Shown piece after piece: positions 26,769 to 35,743 of a stretch of DNA of 64,000 nucleotides (the first letter of the stretch is position 1; every line of letters begins with the position of its first letter). The position numbers and the translations under genes were made by a program. The DNA lies in the NCBI GenBank assembly GCA_031292565.1, contig JARLGW010000001.1, positions 912,435-976,434 on the forward strand, written 5' to 3'. The notes under the pieces are model-generated. The model did no database searches and was not told where the DNA came from. It saw only the letters and a list, made by a program, of their open reading frames with translations. This stretch comes from Paludibacteraceae bacterium. GTDB lineage: Bacteria; Bacteroidota; Bacteroidia; Bacteroidales; Paludibacteraceae.

Positions 26769-28070
26769 TTAAATACTCATCAAGTAAGTTTTAAACCCGT
26801 TAAAGTCCTTTGTTAACTCTATACTTTGTTTTTTACCTTTCATAAAGGTTTGCAACTTTTCGGGGATAATTACTTTTTCACCGATAATAGTTTCAACAGT
26901 TGCCAGAAATTTGGCCGGATGGGCGGTTTCCAAGAAAACGCCCACCTCGCTGGGTTGAAGGCTTTCTTTCAATGCCTGATAGCCACAAGCTCCATGAGGA
27001 TCGAGCAAATAGCCTGTTTCCTTGTAGCACTGTTCCACCGTATTAGCAATTTCCTCATCCGAGTAGCGGGCTCCGCTAACGTCAGCCCGAAGAGCATCCA
27101 AATCGTTGTTGTACAAATCCAGTACACGAACAAAGTTACTAGGGTCGCCCACGTCCATCGCGTTGGCCAAAGTAGCTACGGATGGTTTTGGATTGTATTC
27201 GCCCGTTTGTAGGTATTTAAAGAATATATCGTTGCTGTTGTTGGACGCGATAAAGCGTTTGATAGGAAGCCCCATGTACTTGCCAAACAGTCCGGCGGTA
27301 ATGTTACCAAAGTTACCACTAGGCACACACATCACCACTTCCCTACCCGGTTCCATGCGTTTCATTTGAGCGTAAGCATAGAAGTAGTAGAATGCTTGTG
27401 GCAAGAAACGAGCCACGTTGATAGAATTTGCCGAAGTCAATTTATGTTTGGCATTCAGTTCTGGATCCATAAAGGCCGATTTCACTAAAGCCTGACAGTC
27501 GTCAAAAGTTCCGTCCACTTCCAAGGCGGTAATATTTTGTCCCAGTGTGGTAAACTGGCATTCCTGTATCGGACTTACTTTACCTTTAGGATAAAGTACA
27601 AATACACGAATTCCTTTCACACCAAGGAAACCGTTGGCCACGGCACTTCCGGTATCACCAGAAGTGGCCACCAACACATTTATTTCCTCCCCTTCTTTGA
27701 GAAAGTAACCTAACAGACGTGCCATGAACCGGGCTCCAACATCTTTAAAAGCCAACGTTGGCCCGTGGAAAAGCTCCAGACTGTATATATTATCTTTTAC
27801 CTTAACGGCGGGGGTATCAAAACTTAATGTTTCGTACACGATATGTTTCAAGGTAGCAGCCTCCACGTCTTCACCAAAAAAGGCATCGGCCACGGTGTAG
27901 GCTATTTCTTGAAACGATAAATTTTCGATAGTGTCAAAAAATGACTGTGGAAGTTTTTTAATCTTCTCCGGCATGAAAAGTCCTTTATCAGAAGCAAGTC
28001 CTTTCACCACTGCCTCTTGAAGATTGGCAATGGGGGCTTTTTTATTCGTGCTGTAATATTTCATCTTCAA
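26769..28070 (-). CDS. thrC: Threonine synthase
   Basis: PLP enzyme converting phosphohomoserine to threonine. 433 residues, within the family range. The PLP-lysine motif is seen as HGPTLAFKDVGARF (about residues 102-115), then TSGDTGSAVANGFLG and SANSINVARFLPQ, and the phosphate-binding CVPSGNFGNITAG. It follows the apgM-type gene with a 26-base gap; that neighbour probably supplies the substrate. The aspartokinase/homoserine dehydrogenase gene thrA, usually third in this group, is not adjacent. Confidence 0.96.
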   Translation of the reverse strand: MKMKYYSTNKKAPIANLQEAVVKGLASDKGLFMPEKIKKLPQSFFDTIENLSFQEIAYTVADAFFGEDVEAATLKHIVYETLSFDTPAVKVKDNIYSLELFHGPTLAFKDVGARFMARLLGYFLKEGEEINVLVATSGDTGSAVANGFLGVKGIRVFVLYPKGKVSPIQECQFTTLGQNITALEVDGTFDDCQALVKSAFMDPELNAKHKLTSANSINVARFLPQAFYYFYAYAQMKRMEPGREVVMCVPSGNFGNITAGLFGKYMGLPIKRFIASNNSNDIFFKYLQTGEYNPKPSVATLANAMDVGDPSNFVRVLDLYNNDLDALRADVSGARYSDEEIANTVEQCYKETGYLLDPHGACGYQALKESLQPSEVGVFLETAHPAKFLATVETIIGEKVIIPEKLQTFMKGKKQSIELTKDFNGFKTYLMSI

Positions 28071-28095
28071 TAATAACTAGAATTAGGGCTATTAA

Positions 28096-29361
28096 TTATT
28101 TATTCCAACCTTTGAATTTTTGTTTCATCTTGCGGTAAGAGGCTTTGAAGAAACCTGTTTCGGTAAGCGTATTCATAAATTCCTCTTCGTATAGTTCGCC
28201 ATATCCACCTTCTTTTACCGTAAATTCGTCAAAGGACATAACCTTATCGGCTTCTTTACCGGGACGGTAAATTAAAAACGGGACAGGATCGGAAGTATGG
28301 GTTTTTGTACGGCAAAGGGTAGGATGATCGGGCAAAATGGCTATTGTAACCGGTTCCTGCCACATGGATACCTCGTCGAAAATAGGCTTCACTATCCTGT
28401 TTTCAAGATATTCTATGGTTTTCACTTTCAAGTTGGCATCTCCTTCGTGTCCAGCCTCATCGCTAGCTTCAATGTGCAGAAACACAAAGTCGTTTTCTTT
28501 CAACGCCTGAATGGCTGCTTGCGCCTTTCCCTCATAATTTGTATTGTAAAGACCCGTTGCACCTTCCACGTCGATAGATTGCAATCCGGCATAAATACCA
28601 ATGCCTTTAATTAAATCGACCGCGGAAATTACAGCTCCATTGCGGAAGCCATAGGTATCAAGCAGGGTTTCCATGCGTGGACGATAGCCGGGCGACCAAG
28701 GCCAAATGCTATTGGCAGGGTCTTTCCCCTCGGCAACACGCTTAATATTTATAGGGTGATTTTTAAGTAATTCTTGCGAACGAATAATTAAATCGTTGAT
28801 TAAGTCGGCTGTTTCTTTAGCCTCTTCGGTTTGTGAAGTAACAAGTACGTCACGGAATGGGGTTCCGGGTACATCGTGAGGCGGAGTGCACTCAATTGAT
28901 TTGTTGCCATCCTTGATAACCAGTAAATGACGATATGAAACACCTGGATAGAATTTCACCTTATCGGTGCCAAGTTCTTTATTCAAAAACTGGATTAATT
29001 CATTGGCCTCTTCATTAGAAATATGTCCGGCAGAGTGATTTTTTATATTATCACCTTCAATGCAAATCAAGTTGCATCGCATGGCCATTTCTTTTTCTTT
29101 GATAGAAACACCCATACTGGCGGCTTCCAACGAACCTCGACCTTCAAAAACCTTCGGCACATCATAGCCCAATACGGATAGGTTGGCTATTTCACTCCCG
29201 GGTTGAAACCCTTCAGGAATAGTGTGAAGAATTCCACTTTTACCTAACGCGGCTAATTTATCAATCGTAGGTGTATTAGCAGCCTGCAAGGGAGTTTTAT
29301 TTCCTAATGAAGGAATGGGCTCGTCCGCCATTCCATCGCCTAATATTATTATGTATTTCAT
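28096..29361 (-). CDS. apgM: apgM-family protein, probable homoserine kinase
   Basis: 421 residues of the cofactor-independent phosphoglycerate mutase (alkaline-phosphatase-like) superfamily. The metal-binding start ILGDGMADEP is at residues 5-14, and later motifs include CNLICIEG, HIEASDEAGHEGD and ILPDHPT. A subgroup of this family (TIGR02535, 'proposed homoserine kinase') always sits with threonine synthesis genes. Here it is directly ahead of thrC, and no GHMP-type thrB is present, so homoserine kinase is the better guess than glycolytic mutase. The start codon overlaps the stop of nrnA by one base. Confidence 0.85.
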   Translation of the reverse strand: MKYIIILGDGMADEPIPSLGNKTPLQAANTPTIDKLAALGKSGILHTIPEGFQPGSEIANLSVLGYDVPKVFEGRGSLEAASMGVSIKEKEMAMRCNLICIEGDNIKNHSAGHISNEEANELIQFLNKELGTDKVKFYPGVSYRHLLVIKDGNKSIECTPPHDVPGTPFRDVLVTSQTEEAKETADLINDLIIRSQELLKNHPINIKRVAEGKDPANSIWPWSPGYRPRMETLLDTYGFRNGAVISAVDLIKGIGIYAGLQSIDVEGATGLYNTNYEGKAQAAIQALKENDFVFLHIEASDEAGHEGDANLKVKTIEYLENRIVKPIFDEVSMWQEPVTIAILPDHPTLCRTKTHTSDPVPFLIYRPGKEADKVMSFDEFTVKEGGYGELYEEEFMNTLTETGFFKASYRKMKQKFKGWNK

Positions 29362-30398
29362 TACGCTTGAATCAATAATTCTTTATAGGTTGGTAATATA
29401 TCTTCAAATATTTTGATTGTTTCTTCCAATGAATGATAGCTTTCGCCACCTGACGCGTTCAAATGTCCACCCCCGTTGAAGTAACCTGATGCCACCTGGT
29501 TTACAGGAAAAGTACCTTGCGAACGTAACGATATTTTTATCTTATCCGTATCTTCTTTCATAAACACGGAAAAAATAACCCCCTCGATAGACAACGGCAG
29601 GTTTACAAGCCCTTCCGAATCGCCTTTCTGGAAATTAAACTGCTTTTGTTCTTCTATCGAAAGCACCATCAACGCGGCGTTATACTCAGGGTAAACGCGC
29701 ATTTTGTTGGCTAGCAAATAGCCCATTAGGCGCATCCTGTCGGCAGTATATGTATTATATACCCTGTGGTATATCTCGTCTTTGTTTATTCCTTTTCGTA
29801 TCAGTTCGCCTATTATATAGTAAACCTCCGTGTTGTTAGAATTAAACGTAAACCCACCCGTATCAGTCATCATGCCGGTATAAATACATTCGGCACAAAA
29901 TTTATTAATTTCGGCGGCATGCCCCATGCGGCAAATAAGGCGAAACACCAATTCGCTACTTGATGAAATTTGAGGATACGAAATAGCTACCTTCCAAGTA
30001 TCCGTGCTGGGATTCAAATGGTGGTCAATCAATATTTTATCCTGTTTGCTATTATTTATCAGTTCAGCCAAACCACTACCGGCTCGCTTGGGTTCGTTGA
30101 AATCAACACAGATAATTAAATCAACCTCGTTGAAAACAGCTTCCACCGCTGCCTGATTTTCATCATAAACCAACGATTTATTTATACCTTGCATCCAACT
30201 TAAAAAAACCGGATAACTATCCGGGTATATTACAGTTGCCTCCTTATCTATGGTGTACAAAAAATGATATAACGCCATAGATGCACCAATGGCATCGCCA
30301 TCAGGCGAAAGATGCGCCACAATGGCTACCTTCTCGGCATCATAAATCAGATTTTTCGCTTTTACAATCTTATCTTCGGCAATTATTTTTGAAATCAT
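29361..30398 (-). CDS. nrnA: DHH-family phosphoesterase (NrnA-type oligoribonuclease / pAp phosphatase)
   Basis: 345 residues. The DHH domain shows AHLSPDGDAIGASMAL near residues 28-43, CVDFNEP, the DHH signature IDHHLNPS (about 122-129) and TGMMTDTGGF. The DHHA1 domain at the C-terminus has the GGGHLNASGG motif. NrnA enzymes degrade short RNAs and hydrolyse 3'-phosphoadenosine-5'-phosphate. It is the first gene of a nrnA-apgM-thrC unit with a promoter at 30433-30440. Confidence 0.93.
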   Translation of the reverse strand: MISKIIAEDKIVKAKNLIYDAEKVAIVAHLSPDGDAIGASMALYHFLYTIDKEATVIYPDSYPVFLSWMQGINKSLVYDENQAAVEAVFNEVDLIICVDFNEPKRAGSGLAELINNSKQDKILIDHHLNPSTDTWKVAISYPQISSSSELVFRLICRMGHAAEINKFCAECIYTGMMTDTGGFTFNSNNTEVYYIIGELIRKGINKDEIYHRVYNTYTADRMRLMGYLLANKMRVYPEYNAALMVLSIEEQKQFNFQKGDSEGLVNLPLSIEGVIFSVFMKEDTDKIKISLRSQGTFPVNQVASGYFNGGGHLNASGGESYHSLEETIKIFEDILPTYKELLIQA

Positions 30399-30432
30399 AT
30401 TTACTCCTTATGAATACCCTTTTCAGAACTTG

Positions 30433-30440
30433 CAAAAGTA
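30433..30440 (-). promoter_or_regulatory. Promoter of nrnA-apgM-thrC
   Basis: Minus-strand TACTTTTG, an exact TAnnTTTG match 35 bases before the nrnA ATG. A poly-T/poly-A tract lies upstream. It sits between the comEC stop and nrnA. Confidence 0.55.
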
Positions 30441-30472
30441 CAAAAAAAACTTAAATAGAAAGGGCTTTTTTT

Positions 30473-32551
30473 CTAAAGTTGATGAATATATGCTCCACCT
30501 TCGGAGGTGGCATAACATGCAATACCTCTGGTTCGGCACTCTTGCTGTATTTTTCTCACTTTAAATTTTGAAAAAGTATTATTAACAATAATATTCTTCA
30601 CCTCAAAAACATTTTCAATGTCTGGGATCGACACCGCGGCTTTGTTTCCCAAAATGAGGTAATCCAGCTTTATTTTCCGTTCCGTTTTTTTATATCGGTA
30701 CGTGGAATCGGTAAGAATATAAATATGCTTTCCGGCAAAGGATATAAACCCGTCACGATAATTGGGAGCCTGCTGCACACACTCGGGATCAGCCAAATTT
30801 TCTTTCAGCCAAAAAGCCTCTGCCATTCGCTTCGTTTTGATGCTATCCGTGGTAAATAGCTGATGCCGGCCTTGGGCTATAAAATCCACCGCCGTGCACT
30901 GCTTGTTATTGTACACCACCAGTTGGGTAACGCCCAATGAGGTTGAATGTCGATAAAAATGTAAGCCTTGAATCAACAACAAACAGCCGAGCACCGCGAA
31001 TAAAAACACGGGGCGTTTTTTCACCGCGAACAGCCAAAAGCCCACTATCACACAATAAAACAGCAACACTTCCCATTGATTTATCCACGTATGAAAGGTG
31101 GAATAGGGCAAGTGGTCGATAAACACAATGCTTCGGTTTTGAGCAATAAGCAGCCATTTGAGTGCGATACCCACCCACGAACCAATAACAGGAATGGAAA
31201 AAACAACAAATAGCAAAACCGCCAGATAAATAATACCCGTGGAAATAGGGATAGCTATAAAATTGGTCAACAAAAAATGATTGGGAAACTTATGGAAATA
31301 ATAGATGCACAGGGGAAACGTACCTACCTGCGCGGCAACCGAAACACAAAAAAGCTCCCAACACCAACGAAACACTTTGTTTTTGAACCACAATAACCCT
31401 TTCAGCAAAGGGGTAAACCACACGATACTTATCACTGCCACATAGCTCAACAAAAAACTCACGTCAAACAGATAGTTGGGGTTAATGAGCAACAACACAA
31501 AGGCTGAAAAGAATATGGTATTGTAGAGCTGCGATTTATACCGAAACACGCTACCAAAAGCTACTAACGAAAACATCAATGCCGACCGCATAACGCAAGG
31601 CGAAAGCCCCGTGATAAAAGCATAAGCCCAAAGCAAGAGGATAATGAGAGCGGACTTGACAAACCTTGTTTTGTCCGACTTATCCAAAAAAGAAAGCAGA
31701 AAGGCAAAGATTACATACACGATGCCCACATGCAACCCGCTCACTGAAAGGATATGTATAGCCCCTGAGTTACTGTAACTGGTGTACAAATCGTCACTTA
31801 TTTCATCCTGATAGCCAAGGGTTAATGCAGCAAGCACGGCAAACTCGTCTCCCTGTATGTGGCAGGCTTTGTATATGTTAAGCAAGCGGTTCCGGCAATC
31901 GGAAGCCATCCGCGTGATGGAAAAGCCTTTATTCCGCTCAAGCAACACCCAGTGGGTGGAATCGACAAAACAACTCGCACCAAAACCCTTGCGATGCAAA
32001 TACTCGGCATAATTAAATTCCTCCGGGTTGCCATTGGGCTTGAGTGGCTCAAAAGTGGCCGAAACAAGCAGCTTGTCGCCAATATTCAGCAAGTTGGCTT
32101 CTGTTGATTTGCTCAAATACAGCATAGCGTTGCCATGAGTAGGTATAAACCGTACACTATCTTTAGCGAAAGCTATGGTACGGACTTTCACCAAGTATGA
32201 TTTGGGCTTCTCTACAGGAACGGAGTTTATTTCCACCTGAAAAACACCTGCCTGGTTGAGGTTTTTAAATTGAATCTGGTTCTCATTCCGTTGTGAAGCA
32301 TACATGCCCAGGGCAATAAAAAGAAAAAAAACTCCGCAGCCAAACAGCCAACGGAGTTCAAAATGTATATCGTTTATCTTGTAGTAATGAAATAGAAGGA
32401 AAAGACAGGCAAAACAAAAAAGGAAAATAGATAAGCCTGAAAAAGGACAAAAAGTAAACAATAAAATTCCGGCGGCATACGCTAAAAACAATCTGAAAAA
32501 GGGAGTACGCAGCGCAAAGTCTTTCACCTTACAATGCCTTGAATTGTGCAA
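30473..32551 (-). CDS. comEC: ComEC/Rec2-family DNA uptake channel protein
   Basis: 692 residues with many membrane segments. The N-terminal part has two or three helices and an extracellular OB-like (DUF4131) domain with NIGDKLLVSATFEPL and GNPEEFNYAEYLHRKG. The Competence domain signature HILSVSGLHVGIVYVI and the later MRSALMFSLVAFGS follow. The C-terminal metallo-beta-lactamase domain of full-length Gram-positive ComEC seems missing or much reduced, which is common in this phylum. The ATG at 32551 would overlap rpe by 23 bases; a GTG at 32527, immediately after the rpe stop, gives the shorter start VKDFALRTPFF and is equally plausible. Confidence 0.88.
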   Translation of the reverse strand: MHNSRHCKVKDFALRTPFFRLFLAYAAGILLFTFCPFSGLSIFLFCFACLFLLFHYYKINDIHFELRWLFGCGVFFLFIALGMYASQRNENQIQFKNLNQAGVFQVEINSVPVEKPKSYLVKVRTIAFAKDSVRFIPTHGNAMLYLSKSTEANLLNIGDKLLVSATFEPLKPNGNPEEFNYAEYLHRKGFGASCFVDSTHWVLLERNKGFSITRMASDCRNRLLNIYKACHIQGDEFAVLAALTLGYQDEISDDLYTSYSNSGAIHILSVSGLHVGIVYVIFAFLLSFLDKSDKTRFVKSALIILLLWAYAFITGLSPCVMRSALMFSLVAFGSVFRYKSQLYNTIFFSAFVLLLINPNYLFDVSFLLSYVAVISIVWFTPLLKGLLWFKNKVFRWCWELFCVSVAAQVGTFPLCIYYFHKFPNHFLLTNFIAIPISTGIIYLAVLLFVVFSIPVIGSWVGIALKWLLIAQNRSIVFIDHLPYSTFHTWINQWEVLLFYCVIVGFWLFAVKKRPVFLFAVLGCLLLIQGLHFYRHSTSLGVTQLVVYNNKQCTAVDFIAQGRHQLFTTDSIKTKRMAEAFWLKENLADPECVQQAPNYRDGFISFAGKHIYILTDSTYRYKKTERKIKLDYLILGNKAAVSIPDIENVFEVKNIIVNNTFSKFKVRKIQQECRTRGIACYATSEGGAYIHQL

Positions 32552-33179
32552 TTGTATCCTTTGGATCGTCAGTAGCGAAAATAGAATTTCCGGCTACCAA
32601 GGCATCAGCTCCCAGTTCTTTCAACTTCTTACCGTTTTGCAAGTTCACGCCACCGTCCACTTCTATCAGGCAGGCGGCATTTTTACGCAAAATAAGTTCT
32701 TTCAACTGCGACACCTTATTGTAGGTGTTCTCAATATATTTTTGAGCGGCAAAACCGGGGTTTACCGACATGAGCAGCACCATATCCACATCGCCGATAA
32801 TGTCTTCCAACAAACTTATCGGTGTGTGCGGATTCAAGGTAACAGCAGCTTTCATGCCCTCCTTCTTTATTTGCTGTACGGTGCGATGCAAATGGGTGCA
32901 AGCCTCGTAATGCACATTTAATATATTAGCTCCCGCTTCTTTAAACCGGGAAATGTATCGATCGGGGTCAACAATCATCAAGTGCACATCCAACGGTTTG
33001 TAACTAATCTTTTTCAAAGTTTCCATGATAGGAAACCCGAACGAAATATTTGGCACAAACACGCCATCCATCACATCCACATGCAACCAATCGGCCTCAC
33101 TGTCGTTAAGCATTTCAATATCGCCACGTAAATCTGCAAAATTTGCCGAAAGAAGAGAAGGTGCTATTATTACACTCAT
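32529..33179 (-). CDS. rpe: Ribulose-phosphate 3-epimerase
   Basis: Pentose phosphate pathway epimerase, 216 residues, TIM barrel. Motifs: APSLLSANFADL at the start, the metal-site segment HVDVMDGVFVPNISFG near 33-48, LDVHLMI, the loop MSVNPGFAAQKYI, and EVDGGVN with DALVAGNSIFA at the end. It is upstream of comEC in the same orientation with almost no gap. Confidence 0.97.
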   Translation of the reverse strand: MSVIIAPSLLSANFADLRGDIEMLNDSEADWLHVDVMDGVFVPNISFGFPIMETLKKISYKPLDVHLMIVDPDRYISRFKEAGANILNVHYEACTHLHRTVQQIKKEGMKAAVTLNPHTPISLLEDIIGDVDMVLLMSVNPGFAAQKYIENTYNKVSQLKELILRKNAACLIEVDGGVNLQNGKKLKELGADALVAGNSIFATDDPKDTIAQFKAL

Positions 33180-33224
33180 AAGATCGAAAATATATTAATT
33201 TTTACCGAGACAAAATTAATAAAA

Positions 33225-33253
33225 AAAGGATTCCCAATACATAGGAATCCTTT
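33225..33253 (-). terminator. Terminator of the 54-residue small gene
   Basis: On the minus strand AAAGGATTCC, a 9-base loop, GGAATCCTTT and then TTTTATT: a textbook intrinsic terminator. It ends transcripts coming from the small gene at 33258-33422 before rpe. Confidence 0.8.
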
Positions 33254-33257
33254 CAAA

Positions 33258-33422
33258 CTAATTTAAAACTAGTCCGCTGAGGGGAATCTCTCGTTTTTTG
33301 TTTTTAGGACATTCATAAGCAGCAGCAAATCCTAGAATGAGTTCAAGAGTCGATTGGCGGGGTTCTAAATCGCACTTAGATTTTAGAATCTTATTATATT
33401 TTGGTAAATAATGTCTTTTCAT
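33258..33422 (-). CDS. Small protein of 54 residues, unknown function
   Basis: An ATG at 33420-33422 opens a 54-codon frame ending at TAG. The protein begins MKRHYLPKYNKILKSKCD, continues with LEPRQSTLELILGFAAAYEC, and ends in a basic segment (PKNKKREIPLSG) and LVLN. It is basic at both ends with a central amphipathic or hydrophobic helix (STLELILGFAAAYE). An intrinsic terminator begins five bases past the stop. I recall similar small proteins with the L-x-P-R-Q-S-T-L pattern in other Bacteroidales, but cannot confirm it here. No function is known to me. Confidence 0.6.
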   Translation of the reverse strand: MKRHYLPKYNKILKSKCDLEPRQSTLELILGFAAAYECPKNKKREIPLSGLVLN

Positions 33423-33820
33423 TCACGATGAATTTTTAATTAGTACATTATATTAACGCCAGCATTATTTATTTAGTATATATAACGGTAAAAAAATATG
33501 CTTTATAACATATTTTTAATTTTTAAACAGTTCTAAACCATTAAAATTATTTTCAAAAACCATACAAACGCGGCAACAATGCAATACTACAAGAGGTATA
33601 ATTATAGATTTTTAAAGAAAATATTGAACATTTTAAAGTATTTATCCGCTCTACCACTCATTAAGATGCACATAAATGACTAAATATTAAAATATTAAAT
33701 CAGAAATAAAAAACCATTTTCAAGTTTTAAAAGAAAAAACTTGCGCATGAATTTGCTTTTCATAAATTTGTAACCCTGAAATTTTATTTAACACTATTAT
33801 AAATCAAACTTAGAACACAA
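33423..33820. other. Intergenic region upstream of etfB
   Basis: About 400 AT-rich bases. It contains a 9-bp AT-rich hairpin (AAAAATATG with its complement) at 33492-33517 and the etfB promoter at 33741-33770. The promoter of the small minus-strand gene should also lie here, but I could not find an exact -7 match for it. No other gene is seen. Confidence 0.55.
33741..33770 (+). promoter_or_regulatory. etfBA-acd promoter
   Basis: TTGC at 33741 and TAAATTTG at 33763-33770, separated by 19 bases from the end of TTG: the best full match in the window to the Bacteroidetes -33/-7 consensus. The start codon of etfB is 50 bases downstream. Confidence 0.7.
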
Positions 33821-34693
33821 ATGGGTTTACAAATTGTAGTTTTAGCCAAACAAGTGCCCGATACCCGCAATGTAGGGAAAGACGCTATGAAGGCTGATGG
33901 AACGGTGAACAGAGCGGCTCTGCCGGCTATCTTCAATCCTGAGGATTTGAATGCACTGGAACAAGCTCTTCGCCTTAAAGACAAACACGAAGGAAGCACA
34001 GTAACTATCTTGACAATGGGTCCCGGACGCGCCGCCGAAATTATTCGCGAAAGTTTATATAGAGGTGCTGACAATGGGTTTTTGCTGACCGATCGAGCCT
34101 TTGCCGGATCGGATACATTGGCTACATCCTACGCCATTTCATGTGCTATCAAAAATTTTCCGAAAGTCGATTTAATTATATGTGGTCGTCAGGCCATTGA
34201 TGGCGATACCGCACAAGTAGGCCCACAGGTAGCTCAAAAACTAGGTCTTCCGCAAATTACCTACGCCGAAGAAATATTGGATCTAAAGAAAGATGTTATC
34301 ACTGTGAAACGCCGCCTGGAAAAAGGTGTGGAAGTAGTGGAAGGTAAATTGCCGATGGTAGTTACCGTGAACGGTTCTGCCCCCGACTGCCGCCCCCGCA
34401 ATGCCAAAATGGTAATGAAATTCAAACATGCCAAAACGGTAAGCGAAAAGCAAGAAGGCAATCAGGATTACACCGAACTATTCGACACACACCCCTACCT
34501 CAACATCACCGAATGGAGCGTAAACGATATTAAATCGGATGCCGACTGGTTAGGACTGAAAGGCTCACCTACCAAGGTGAAAACAATTGAAAGCGTTGTG
34601 TTCCAAACCAAGGAAAGTAAAAAACTTACAGCCGACGATTTCGACATCGAAAGTTTGATGAGAGAACTTATTGCCAATCACACCATCGGATAG
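33821..34693 (+). CDS. etfB: Electron transfer flavoprotein, beta subunit
   Basis: 290 residues. The AMP/FAD-binding region shows VLAKQVPDTRNVG at the start, NPEDLNALEQALRLK and TILTMGPGRAAE, and the ICGRQAIDGDTAQVGPQVA recognition loop, all typical of the FixA/EtfB family. It receives electrons from acyl-CoA dehydrogenase through the FAD held by the alpha subunit. First gene of etfB-etfA-acd; the next gene starts 29 bases later. Confidence 0.97.
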   Translation: MGLQIVVLAKQVPDTRNVGKDAMKADGTVNRAALPAIFNPEDLNALEQALRLKDKHEGSTVTILTMGPGRAAEIIRESLYRGADNGFLLTDRAFAGSDTLATSYAISCAIKNFPKVDLIICGRQAIDGDTAQVGPQVAQKLGLPQITYAEEILDLKKDVITVKRRLEKGVEVVEGKLPMVVTVNGSAPDCRPRNAKMVMKFKHAKTVSEKQEGNQDYTELFDTHPYLNITEWSVNDIKSDADWLGLKGSPTKVKTIESVVFQTKESKKLTADDFDIESLMRELIANHTIG

Positions 34694-34722
34694 TTTACAC
34701 CTAAAAATTATAAAAAAGAATC

Positions 34723-35742
34723 ATGAATAATATAGCCGTATATCTTGAAATAGAAGAAGGCATTGTAGCTGACGTGAGCCTGGAATTATTAACTAAAGGC
34801 CGCTCACTTGCCCATCAATTAAAATGCAAACTCGAAGCCATAGCCATCGGTTCGGGACTGAATAACATCGCCCCTCAGGTATTCCCTTACGGGGTGGATA
34901 TTCTATTCCTTGTGGACGACAAACGCTTGTATCCATACACCTCCATGCCACACACATCCGTGTTGGTAAAACTATTCTCGGAAGAAAAACCTCAAATTGC
35001 CCTTATGGGAGCCACTTCCATCGGTAGGGATTTAGGCCCACGCGTTTCGTCAGCCCTGTTCAGCGGATTAACAGCCGACTGTACCAGCCTTGAAATTGGC
35101 GACTACGAGGAAAAGAAAGAAGGTAAAGTATTCAAAAACCTGTTGTATCAAATCCGTCCCGCTTTTGGAGGTAACATAGTGGCCACCATCGTGAACCCCG
35201 AACACCGCCCACAAATGGCAACGGTACGCGAGGGCGTGATGAAAAAAGAAGTTTTTGATAAAAACCACAAAGGCGAAATCAAAAAACTAGACGTTAAAAA
35301 CTATGTGCCCGATACTGACTTTGTAGTAAAAGTAATAGAACGCCACATGGAAAAATCAAAAGTAAACATCAAAGGTTCACCCATCGTTATCTCAGGTGGA
35401 TACGGTATGGGCTCTAGAGAAAATTTTGATTTGCTGTTCAACTTTGCCTCTGTAATCGGAGCCGAAGTAGGAGCCTCGCGTGCCGCCGTGGATGCCGGTT
35501 TTGCCGACCATGAACGCCAAATTGGTCAAACAGGCGTTACCGTACGTCCCAAGCTATACATTGCCTGTGGCATTTCCGGTCAGATTCAACACATTGCCGG
35601 TATGCAGGAATCGTCCATGATAATTGCCATCAACAACGACCCCCTCGCTCCTATCAATGCCATTGCCGACTATGTAATTACCGGCAACGTGGAAGAAGTG
35701 ATTCCTAAAATGATTAAGTATTATAAGAAGAATAGTAAATAA
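34723..35742 (+). CDS. etfA: Electron transfer flavoprotein, alpha subunit
   Basis: 339 residues. The C-terminal FAD domain is clear: VISGGYGMGSRENFDLL, AAVDAGFADHERQIGQTG, and KLYIACGISGQIQHIAGM, ending in NNDPLAPINAIADYVI. The N-terminal half is the EtfAB-type alpha/beta domain. It works with EtfB to pass electrons from dehydrogenases to the quinone pool. The following gene in the pathway, acyl-CoA dehydrogenase, is separated from it by an inserted four-helix-bundle gene. Confidence 0.97.
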   Translation: MNNIAVYLEIEEGIVADVSLELLTKGRSLAHQLKCKLEAIAIGSGLNNIAPQVFPYGVDILFLVDDKRLYPYTSMPHTSVLVKLFSEEKPQIALMGATSIGRDLGPRVSSALFSGLTADCTSLEIGDYEEKKEGKVFKNLLYQIRPAFGGNIVATIVNPEHRPQMATVREGVMKKEVFDKNHKGEIKKLDVKNYVPDTDFVVKVIERHMEKSKVNIKGSPIVISGGYGMGSRENFDLLFNFASVIGAEVGASRAAVDAGFADHERQIGQTGVTVRPKLYIACGISGQIQHIAGMQESSMIIAINNDPLAPINAIADYVITGNVEEVIPKMIKYYKKNSK

Positions 35743-35743
35743 A

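Noticed and set aside
33784-34074. Minus-strand frame of 96 codons opposite etfB.
   Set aside because: Shadow of the well-supported etfB coding frame with no own features.
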